Shown here piece after piece: positions 27,101 through 39,100 of a stretch of DNA of 64,000 bases. The translations under genes were made by a program, and so were the position numbers. Source of the DNA: Patiria pectinifera. Lineage: Eukaryota; Echinodermata; Asteroidea; Valvatida; Asterinidae. Each line of letters begins with the position of its first letter. The stretch's first letter is position 1. Location: NCBI GenBank assembly GCA_029964075.1, contig CM057148.1, positions 28,885,916 through 28,949,915 on the forward strand, in the 5' to 3' direction. Under the pieces are notes generated by a model, which saw nothing but the letters and a program-made list of their open reading frames with translations, made no database searches and had not been told where the DNA came from.

Positions 27101-30100
27101 TGAAGGTAGAGACAAGAGTGCACTTATCTCGAGCTGCTGCAAAAACTGGTCAGATGGCCTGATGAACAGGGGTATTGGTATAAAGCGGTATAAACACCAC
27201 ATTATTAAAGTTTTACCCGCAACTTGTCTGGAACTCTTCCCAGATATGAGTTGAGATGACCATTCAGCCCGGTATGAAAAGGGCCCTCCGGTAAAGCTCG
27301 TCCCCTCCCAAGAAGTCCTTTCGTACCGTCCCAGCTACCGGCCCAGGAGCTGGTCCGGTTGCTAATCAGGAGCTCCTCTATCCTGGGGTCTATTGTTTGC
27401 GAGTATTGACACATGTAAAATATCCCAGAAGAAACCTGCTGGTGGTTTTCATCTCTCAGCACGAAACAATAGAACACTATCGTCGGCACAGATCAAAACC
27501 TCTGCCATGCAGTTTCGTGCACAATGGGACTGTAAATTACCAAGGTGTTTGGAAGGATTTTATCTTTAATCCGGTAATTCTGCTATTGTTGTGCTCTGGA
27601 CGTTCTCTGAAGGGCAATAAATTGATGCGCCTGACTGACTTCAAAAAGTCTGGTCAGACAGGACCATGTACTGGACGAGACTGGGCTAGTCCGGACTGGC
27701 TCTGGACCGGACGAGGTACCGGGGGGCCCTTTTCATATCAGGGCTGAATGGTCACAGTCCCTTACATACATGTGAGACTAGACTGCGACACTTCTTTCCC
27801 TTTTACACTCATCTTCCTTTTTTGGTTCTTAAACAGCCTATCATCCAAGTTGGTCAAAACCAAAACATTCCTGAAACAGATGAGCGAGCCAGAAATTGGC
27901 AACCTGCCAGTGGACCACCCTGTCACCACGGAAACGCAAGTGGAAGTACTCCCCCTGAACTCACCTCAGCCTCCCTGCAAGGACCCAACCTCCCCCCAAC
28001 ACTCCCCTCCAAAAGACACCCTACAAAGGGGCCTATCACATTCCTTTGGATCGGAGCACTCACTGTCACGATCAAGTCTTCCAAAAGTTACATCAGTTGA
28101 ATTGCAGACAAGTTTCAACAAACCTTTTGATCCAGAAAAGGAGAAAATTGAATACTGCATTGGGCTTCCAGATGATGCTGCCGTTAAGAAACTTGCCTTA
28201 GCAACATGGGATACAAAGTGAGTAATTTAATCACACAAAGCATACATGTAAGTCCTTGCACTGCCCTAAACCACCCCGCCTGTTACTCCAGGTACTACCC
28301 CAAACTGTCCTGCCTGTTACTCCCTGTACTACCCCGAACTGTCCTGCCTGTTACTCCCTGTACTACCCCGAACTGTCCTGCCTGTTACTCCCTGTACTGC
28401 CCCAAACCACCCTGCCTGTTACTCCCTGTACCACCCCAAACTGCCCTGCCTATTACTCCCTGTCCTGCCCCAAACCACCCTGCCTGTTACTCCATGTACT
28501 GCCCTTAACCACCCTGCCTGTTACTTCCTGTACTTCCCCAAACCACCCTGCCTGTTATTCCCTGTACTGCCCCAAACCACCCTGCCTGTTATTCCCTGTA
28601 CTGCCCCAAACTGCCCTGCCTGTTACTCCCTGTACTGCCCCAAACCACCCTGCCTGTTACTCCCTGTACTGCCCCAAACCACCCTGCCTGTTACTCCCTG
28701 TACTGCCCTTAACCACCCTGCCTGTTACTTCCTGTACTTCCCCAAACCACCCTGCCTGTTATTCCCTGTACTGCCCCAAACCACCCTGCCTGTTATTCCC
28801 TGTACTGCCCCAAACTGCCCTGCCTGTTACTCCCTGTACTGCCCCAAACTGCCCTGCCTGTTACTCCCTGTACTGCCCCAAACCACCCTGCCTGTTATTC
28901 CCTGTACTGCCCCAAACTGCCCTGCCTGTTATTCCCTGTACTGCCCCAAACCACCCTGCCTGTTACTCCCTGTACTGCCCCAAACTGCCCTGCCTGTTAC
29001 TCCCTGTACTACCATAAACTGCCCTGCCTGTTACTCCCTGTACTGCCCCAAATTGTCCTGCCTGTTACTCCCTGTACTGCCCCAAACTGCCCTGCCTGTT
29101 ACTCCCTGTACTGCCCCAAACTGCCCTGCCTGTACTCCCTGTACTGCCCCAAACTGCCCTGCCTGTTACTCCCTGTACTACCATAAACTGCCCTGCCTGT
29201 TACTCCCTGTACTGCCCCAAACCACCCTGCCTGTTACTCCCTGTACTTCCCCAAACCACCCTGCCTGTTACTCTCTGTACTGCCCCAAACTGCCCTGCCT
29301 GTTACTCCCTGTACTACCCCAAACTGCCCTGCCTGTTATTCCCTGTACTTCCCCAAACCACCCTGCCTGTTACTCCCTGTACTACCATAAACTGCCCTGC
29401 CTGTTACTGCCTGTACTACCATAAACTGCCCTGCCTGTTACTCCCTGTACTGCCCCAAATTGTTCTGCCTGTTACTCCCTGTACTGCCCCAAACTGCCCT
29501 GCCTGTTACTCCCTGTACTGCCCCAAACTGCCCTGCCTATACTCCCTGTACCGCCCCAAACTGCCCTGCCTGTTACTCCCTGTACTACCATAAACTGCCC
29601 TGCCTGTTACTCCCTGTACTTCCCCAAACCACCCTGCCTGTGATTCCCTGTACTTCCCCAAACCACCCTGCCTGTTACTCTCTGTACTGCCCCAAACTGC
29701 CCTGCCTGTTACTCCCTGTACTGCCCCAAACTGCCCTGCCTGTTACTCCCTGTACTGCCCCAAACTGCCCTGCCCATTACTCGCTTTACTGCCGTAAATG
29801 CTTTTGCCCACCCTGTTTATGATTTTTGTTATTTTGCCCTTAGACACAGCTTGCAGGACCCCAAATTGTCCCTGAGCAACAGAAACTGCCGTGAGATCCT
29901 GGAAAAGTGGTTGCATGTGCTGCAGAATGCGCTAGCTTCCAAAAATCACCATCTACAAACTGAGTCCTTTGAAGAAGCTCAGGAAACAATGCCAGTTGAT
30001 CAGCAAACCGGGGATCAAAAAGAAGTAACTTTTCACCTCGAGTCGAGTGGGGAAGATCAAAGCGCCCCCTCTGTTGGTGAAGAATGTCCAGTCTTGTCCA

Positions 30101-33100
30101 ATCACAGTTTGACAAACAAAGACTTGCAGGTTGATAAAATAAATGAATTTAAGAGGGATGCTTTGAGTTTACCCGTTAGGAGTCGTAGTAAAAGCGGCTC
30201 CCAGCTTTCGGACCCATTTTGCCTCCCTGCGCCAATCTTAGAAGATGTGTCCAAACTAGCAATGCTTTGTTTCGAGATGGCAGTGTTTGATAGTGATGCT
30301 ATCGTCCAATCAGATTCACCGTCTGATACTGAGAGGAGTGGCTCATTCCAAGATGAATCCTCATCCCCGGAGACTGACCAATCACATCCATTCTTAGATT
30401 CCAACATGAACACTCTTCGTGACAACACTTCAGTAACCCAGTCCGTTATTGGCTCATTGCACCCAAATCCCAAATTCACAAACCAATCAAATGCATTGTC
30501 TCATAATGCCGCACAACACAATGTGCCTGACTGCAGCAGTCAAGGATGCGTATCCATGGAAACAGAAAGCATCAATTTGGAGGAGCAAGATCAGAAATCG
30601 GCCAACTTTGTGACTTCATTTTTCTTTCTGGTGGATGTAGAGAGTGTTCGAGACATCTTGAAGTGGCGGGATGGTTGGCGGAAACAAACAATGGCAGCCA
30701 TTTTGGATTGCTTGCAAGGTACATGTAAACCTACAGTGTACAAAACAAAGTGTCGGCAGGAGTATTGGACATGATTAATACAATTGCTAGGATCTAGGAA
30801 GTTATCCAAATCAAATTTTGGGCCACTGTTTCTACACAGTGGTTTATCGCAATACCTCACGGTATTTACGCATGTTATGAAAACTAGATTTTTTTGTTCT
30901 ACACGCATATATCTATGTATTAAAATATCTATTGAAACCCGTACATTCGAATATTTGACAGAGAAAGTCTTGTAGGGCAGCACAACACATTGAAAAATTA
31001 TCACATTGACTTAATATTTTTTGTTCTTTGTTTTTCAGCGAGAGAAAGAAAGAATGAAACTGAAATAGAAAGCATCAGTAGACTTGTCCAAGTCATCGAG
31101 GATGACACACACAGAGGAAAACCTGCCAATATCTCCCATATTTATAGGTAAGTACATCAATGGATGGATTTTATGAAAGTTTTTTGGGAAATTTGGAGTT
31201 GACTTTCAAATAGAATTATGGCTCTTCACCAGTTTGCATCTGAGGACGTGATAGTTCGCACTGTCAATTGTTATACACCATGTACACAGGCACAGCTGAC
31301 GGATTAAGACATCAAGATTGCCTCGACTCGCATCTGTGTGATGTCTAAACACGCTAATCCCTCGTGCCTTTTGTACCCACACAAAGTCCGTGAAGTCTGT
31401 GGAGGCAGACCGTGTGTTGATCTTGAATTTTACCGTTGTGCACTGCCAAGTGTTTTTCAATTTACGCTGCAGTGCACACCCCTGAGTATTGAGGCATATA
31501 AAGTTTCGGCAAGAAATGTCATACAAATACTGTTGAAATGACTCTTGCAAATCAGTATTTGTGGTGTTTGGCTGTATATCAGAAGTTGGCTGGAAATTTT
31601 ACCTTTTGCGAAAATCAAACTTTTTCGGCAAAAATAATCCCGGCGCAAAGTGGTTAAAGAATTACAATTAGTTTCAAAGTGGTTTTGCCTAGTGGTTAAT
31701 ATACAAATATAACATGGTTAGAGGGTGGACAGTCGATATTCGCTCCCCGAGGTATTGGAAGTTGACAAACTAGTTCGTCAACTTCCAATACCGAGGGGAG
31801 CTAATATCGACTGTCCACCCGAAATAAACCATGTTATATTTGTTTTACTATACCTCATACATATTCAGTTGCCGAATTTTGTTTTATTATTATGCACCTA
31901 AAACAAAATTCGGGGAAACTTGTACAGCTCACCAAAAAATTCAACTTCAATTACTAGTTCGGTTCGTTTGCAATATAATACAGTTACTACAGTTGTAAAT
32001 ACAAATGTTTGCAATGTGTACAACTTTCTTTTGTACAGGAGACATCTTTACACGGTCTTTACATTTTCTCCAGTACAGCATCATTGAGCTCTGGAAATTA
32101 ACATTTACGCGAACCATGCAACCATGCATCTCTTCTGGGCGATGTTCGCGCGTGCGTACTGCACCCGTGCGACAGTTCCTCGATTGCTCTGTAAAGCGCA
32201 TGCGTAGTAGACTGTCGCACGGGTAACCCATGCGACAGTCTACTACGCATGCGTATTTACAATGTGCGTGAATCCTCGCGCGCGCGTTTGGTAAACAGCA
32301 AGAATAACATATGGCACGTGATGGTGAATTGACCAGTGAACGTTCGGCTCTCGATCATGAATATGTATGAGGTATAGTAATAGGGTTTAGGAGTCATGAT
32401 CAGAGGGGTAGGGGTTCGAATCCAGCTGCTGGATATATGTTGCGTCCTTGGGCAAGCCATTTCACCCCACTTGCCACTCTCCAGCAAGGAGTATACATAT
32501 AAATGGGTACCAGCATTAGCTGGGGAGTAACCTGCCATGGACTAGCATCCCATCCAGGGGAATAGTCAAATATTGTCAGTTGTTTTCTGCCTCAGAACTG
32601 GTGATAAACGCAGGCCTGATGAGGGATATATTGGCCTGGGGTAGACTTCATGGCCTTGTTCAGAGAGTACCGTTAGGGCCAATCTCAATTCACATCCGGG
32701 ACGAGTTCCGGACAAGTTGCGGATAAATCATTCACTTTGTCCGAAAGAAACTCTGCTTTTGTCCTGGACACGTTTTGGGGAAATTTTCATCAGCAACTGC
32801 TTGACTTCATTGGAGGAATATTGCATGGAAGTTGTTCAGAATCCTGCATACAATGTCCGCAACTTGTCCGAAGCTTACCCCGGATATGAATTGAGACGGG
32901 CCTGTAGCATTCACTTTAAGTTTCACTGTACTGCGCCTTTAACGCATCTTGTATATATGTTACATGTAGTTCAGAGGTCAACCTTCGTGCATTCATTCAT
33001 GGAGTGTCGTTTCGTTATCGTTCGTCTATACATGTACTAGTTTTGGCAACATGCAATTTTTACAGTGCATTTCCTATACTTTCGCTTGGAAGTTACAAGC

Positions 33101-36100
33101 TAGAATCAACGCTATTCTTTACATGATTTATTAAACATCGGCAGAGCTACACGTATTCCAGTGAGCAATCCAAGCTTCTCTCGTGGATTTGTGTGAGTGT
33201 TTATTGACCGAACTTTGTGTGCATATTCACCACGTGAGTTAAAAACCAACTCGCCCCGCATTCACGGCGCGGGCAGTTGCCCCGTTCGCGTGGCGTTGTG
33301 CATGGACTCGGCCCAGTTTTGGCTGTTTGTATACTTCAACTTGGTGAGTCATTTAACTTGCAATAAACTCGGAGTTAAAGTAGGACAGTATAACTAATTC
33401 CTACAGGCCCTTAATCATTTACTTCCTGTCTTTTACAGGTTGATCCAACATGGACAGATAGAGACAGCTCTTGATGTCATGCTGGGTGCATTCCCAGATC
33501 TCGCTCCGTGGGAGGTTCTTCATCTCACTCAAGCAGACACAGCCCCTCCTGGCTGCTTTCTGGACTACGCTACGGCATTACTGGAATCCGTGGAAGCCAT
33601 GGACAGGTAGGAACTCCATGCTATAATAGATCCAAGACGTGACCTCGTAACACGCATGTTAAAGGGAATATACATCATTTGCTTTTGCTGTAATTTTCAG
33701 AAATGGATGGAATTGGGCGGTTGGAAGTATATAGCAAATATAGTTACACTGACTTTTTTGAGGTTTTGGGTTCAAAAATGCTATAAAAACCAAGAAAAAC
33801 AATCATTTTCCTGTAGTCTGGTTCCCTGACTTCATTTAAGAAGAAACAGAGCAGTTTACATATATTGGGGAATTGTAAGGTCAGGGAACCAGTCTAGCTG
33901 GCTTGTACCCGTTCATAGGTGTGTAATCAATTGCAAACAAGTGCGATGGTCAACTGGGGCCAGTATTTGGGAAAAAAAAACAGTTTTTTCCAACGCTGAT
34001 CGGCCGATCAGCGTTGGAAATTGATATAAAAATACCACTTTTCTTGAAAATAACAGTATACCAGGCATGCCAGGTGCCATGATTTTACAGGATGCTTTAC
34101 ACTGTCATTCACTAACAGTCCAGCAAGGTATTTCAAAATGATTTGGTAGTTTTCTTTTTTGATGTTTGCAAATGTTGTATTTTCCCTTTAATGAAGACAG
34201 GCAATGACCTAATGCTTCTGATATCGTGTTGGTTGCCATGCATCTTGCCTCACCTATAGTTTGATTAGCCTGCTTCTGCACATCATGTGTCATGCTTATC
34301 GCAGCACCGTATTGGTACGCGCATAGATATTTAAATGAGGTTGACCCCAGGTCATAGGTCATTTGACAAGTGACACGCTGGCCAGTATCAGACGTGGCCT
34401 GCCATTTTGAGTCTGTGTTCAGACTACATGCAATAGAACCAACCTCTTTCCTAGAGTTTATGCATGAGTCATTTGATTGTGCCATGTAATTTCTGGAATT
34501 ACTAGTGTTTTGAGTTTGAAAAAATCAGGTTTTTGACCCCAGTGACCCCATGATGACCTTTGACCCCAGTTTGGTCATGTGACATGTTGGGGCTGGGCTA
34601 CTGATACTTTTGACAAAGTTTGGTTAAAATCGGTCAAATATGTAGGAGCAATAGACAATGTCAACGTTTGTTACAAACGGACTAACGAAAAGATATGATG
34701 ATTTATTGAGCTGCTATCCCGCAGCTAAAAAATGGTTCATATTGTTGGTTTTGATGTTGATGTGCTTGTTTCACTCAGGGACACCATGCTGGCTTCCATC
34801 TGCAGTGACCTTGAGGTCAAATGTCACTTGTTGACCTCTGCCCTTTCCCAGGGTGCACCTGCAAAGGCTGAGCTGTTCTGTACATGTGGACATATGCCAA
34901 GGTACAGTTAGAGGCCCCCTTCCTCCCAAAAAAAATATACGTGTATAAAAAAAAAAAAATATAATTTATAAAATATTGATATCCCTGATTTCTTTAAAAA
35001 TCTTGCAGTGGCAGGATTATTTTGCCTTTCTCAATTCATATTCGGGCTGAGTTCCGGGCAAGTTGCAGACATTATATCAGGTATAAGTTGCAGGATTCTG
35101 AACAACTTCCCGCAATCTCCCTGCAATTAAGTTTTCAGTATTATGAGTCAGCAGTTACTTAAGAGAATGTTGGTGGAACGTGTGGGACAAATGCAGAGCT
35201 TCTTCCAGACCAAGTGAATGTGTCTTCCTGCAACTTGTCCCGAACTCGTCCGGGATCAATTGAGACAGGTCCTTACAAAATGAAAAAAATCACGACAGTT
35301 CTTAAGGAAATCCTGACTGGCTAAATATTTTTTTTCCTGCAACTTGTCCGGAACTCGATCGGGAAATCAATTGAGACAGGCCCTTACGAAATGAAAAAAA
35401 AATCATGGTCCTTTGCTTTGTTTTTTTTATACAAGGATTTGTTTGCAGCAGAATATATCATTCATTTAATACTTAATACAATGTATTCCAAGTTGATTTG
35501 TGCGCCATTTACAACATGCCTTGGAAACTTTCTTGCTTCTCTTTATAGGCCTGGATCCCATGTGTTGGTATGGCAGTATGGTGCCCTGACTGACCAGATA
35601 CTATCCTTACCTGGGACTGGTAGAGACAGACTACTGAGTGTGTGCATTCAACATGGGTAAGTTATAGTTTGTATGTTGGATTTTTTCCTTTCTTTTTTGA
35701 GTTGGGAGATTAAAATTCAAAATTAAGTTTCGACCTACAACAATGCAACTTCGTAAACTCTGTGTATTAAGTGTTGTCCGTGGGCTCGCAAAAGAAATAT
35801 TCACAAACTACTCGGATGGGATTCAAACCCATGACCTCCTGCTTACTAGTATATATACGTCTTTTGCATCACAAAACTTGACCTGGTCTCTTGCAGTCCC
35901 GTTCCCTGATCTCAGACTGGGGGCGGGGGTCGTCAAACCCTCAGTGTGGAAATTTTTATATGCAAGCGCGGAGCGCGAAGCCCTTACGGCATGGGGTCTG
36001 GGGCCCACTTAAAGGCCCCCAAAAAGTTGGATTCTAGATGCTCGGGTGCAATTTGAGGTATTTCCTGGCCATTGTCCCCTTAAATTTTTTTAGCAAAAAG

Positions 36101-39100
36101 TTCATCAGATCAACATTGTGAACACAATTCCATAGGGTCATCAAAATTGGAATTAATGGCCGGCAATTTATTTATTGTATTTGTTTAATTTCTGAGCGTA
36201 ACTCATCACCAAGTGTTCAAATCCCCCCGAACCTCCCCAGCGTACAGGCCTGTCTTGTCTCGGCTTCAGACTTAAACTTTTTCGCTACGGAATTTAATTT
36301 ACCAATTTTGTCCCGTTTGGACATAATAAATCGCTGGAAATCCCGCTGTGTGTCGATGTGGACGCCACCATCTTTAAATGTATCTCTGTAAACAAACTGC
36401 TCACAATAACCTGCAGCAGACCCCAGCGAGACGGAAAGCCGCTAGCAGCAAATAAAAGAGCCGCTGCCAGCGGCTTTCCGTACGACTTGTACAATTTTTG
36501 TGTACCGCTGTCAGCGGCTCGCCGTAGCGAAAGAGTTAATTTCATGATTTTATCCCCATCAATATCCATCAGTTGTTTGCTTGTCCCAGAGGGCAATACT
36601 TGTGCCCTCTTTTCACTGTACTGTGGCTGTCTGACTGACTGGTCATTGTGAGCTGGGCAGTGCTATCATATAGGATTACCCAGTGACACCAATGAATGGG
36701 CTAAATCCGGCCCATTGTGTAGACCAGATGCATGAAAAGCCTTCCAGTGAAAAACCCTTCTGAATCAATTGAATAGAATGTTGTTTACCTTTTGGAGCCC
36801 AACCCTGCCAGATGCAACACAGTACATCAGGTGGAAAAGAACTGGTGCACTTTGATGCATTCAGCCACCAACACCAGTGCATGAATGGCCAGCTCTGAAA
36901 CAATGAGAGCTAGTCCCATTGAACAATGCCGCAGTTGTATCCTGCTGCATTCGGGGACCACAGACTCTCAGGCAGTGTGGCCTTGAGACTTTTCCCCTGA
37001 TGGATCTTGCTACATTTGGCAGGCTTGTCACTTAGTCAAGTGTTGCATGTTGCTACGTTTGGCAGGGTTCTAGCAAACATACCCTGAAGGGTTGGGGTTA
37101 AATAGGCTTTGCATGTTTTGTTATTTTTGTAGCTACTGGCCAGGTGTGCTGAGGTTGTACTTGCAACTGCAGAACCGAGGACAAGCATTGAAGATGGCAG
37201 TGCAACTAGCTGATATGAAACTTATTTTACAAGAAGGTAACATTTGCCATGATCGCTATCTTTAGCCGTGACCTTAACATTTACTTTCCAAATGAATGTA
37301 CAACTCCCAAACCTGGTCTCAAGGTAGATCATGTGCATGAAAATGAGAACCATTTACTATTACTGTATTAACCCTAACTCTCTACTGTCTTTCACCAAGT
37401 ACTGGACCAAGTCTGCCAAAATCCATCAATCACACTGCTTCCAATGCATGCTTTGCTTTAGGCCTCCAGGCCCAAGTCCATCATACTCCATCAATATTTA
37501 GTCAAACCAGGCCTGCAGGACCAAGTCCCCCACAATCCACCAAAATGGGGGGATGGATTTTGATGGAGTTTGGGAGGTTAGGGTTAAACAATTATTTTGT
37601 CAGTTACATTTCATCTTAGAAGATGAACTGTCTATGCTTTTCAACAAATCATTTTTCTTATTCTTATGAATGTTCAAGTTTTATGTTTCATTTAAAAAAA
37701 ACAAACCCAAAACGACAGAAAAAGAAGGTTCTGTTTGTGTTAAAGGGAATATACAACATTTGCTTTTGCTGTTATTGTCAAATGGATGGATTTGGAGGGT
37801 TAGTTTTTTATAGCAACTATTTGTATAAACTATTTTTATACTGGCTTGTTTGAGGTTTTGGGTTCGTATATGCTGGAAATACCAAGAAAAACAATCATGT
37901 TCCTGTAGTCTGGTTCCCTGGCCCACTTAAGATAAAACAGAGCAATGTATAGACATCTGGTAATTGTAAGGTCAAGGACCCAGTCCAGCTGGCTTGTACC
38001 CGTTCATGGGTGTGTAATCGATTGCAAACAAAATGTAGACTAACTAAAGATGGTAAATTGGGGGCAATATTTGAAAAAACAAACATTTTTTCCAACGCTG
38101 GTCGGCCAACCAACATTGAAAATTGATACCAACCACTTTTCATGAAAATGACAGTATACCAAGTGCCATGATTTTACAGAATGCTTTAGACTGTCATTCA
38201 CTTACAGTCCAGCAAGGTATTTCATAATAATTTGGTAGTTTTGTTTTTTGATGTTTGCAAATGTTGTATATTTCCTTTACCAAACAAACATATCTACTCT
38301 GCAAATAGACTGGTTCCCAGTCCCCACATTATCAATTCCAGTGGAGTTTAGGAACCAGTCTACCCTGCATCAAGTGAATTATTGTTGGTTGCAAATAATT
38401 CAAAATTTCTGAAGCAGGTATTCCAAAAAAAACCCAAAATGGGCCAAACTTTTTGGTCAAATTAATGTCTTATTCAAAAGTGCTAGGAAAATACCGGTTC
38501 AAAGCAAAACAATAATCTAATTTTTTAGGGGAAAAATAGGGAAATAACATGGAGAGTAAATCTTTCATGTCGAAATAATTTATTCTGATTTTGAATTTTA
38601 CTAAGGAATCTTGCCGATGAATATGGATGAGTGGATCCTGCTGCTGAATCTGATGAGCCAGTCACAGTCAGTCTCCAAAACCATCCAATGTCTGTCCTGC
38701 AATGCCATGCTCCTTGCTAAGCACAACAATCATTGGCTGACCACCCTAGCAACCAGCCAAACCTCATCAGATGAAGCCTGTGATTGGTCAACCCAGGACA
38801 GTTCATCTAAACCAGAATGTGATTGGGGCATTGATTGTAAGAGTTCAAACCAAGATGGGATTAAGCTGCCATCTGATTGGTTGCCCTCGGTCACATGGGA
38901 GAGTATTGGCACACTATTGGTCAAGAGCGTTGGACCAGGATTGGCTACGAGAATGTTGACAGATACTTGCATACCGTGTGGGGAGCTATCAAAAGAGTTC
39001 TATATGAACTGTATCCTGGTTGGAATGCTTGAGAAGCACGAAGGGTAAGAAACTGCATATGTGATGCGATCAAGCTAAGTGAGTCGTTTGTCGGGAACTT

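Noticed and set aside
28206-29822. Long open frames of up to 253 codons rich in Cys, Pro and Leu
   Set aside because: They translate the 34-bp minisatellite, whose unit has no stops in three frames. The stretch is flanked by a GT donor and an AG acceptor of HPS5, so it is intron.
32005-32240. Overlapping open frames on both strands around a GC-rich patch
   Set aside because: They fall in the composite hairpin region and owe their openness to inverted repeats.
35743-36012. Open frame of 89 codons in intron 20
   Set aside because: It crosses a decayed tRNA-like SINE piece (GGGATTCAAACCCATGACC, - strand box B) and has no homology.
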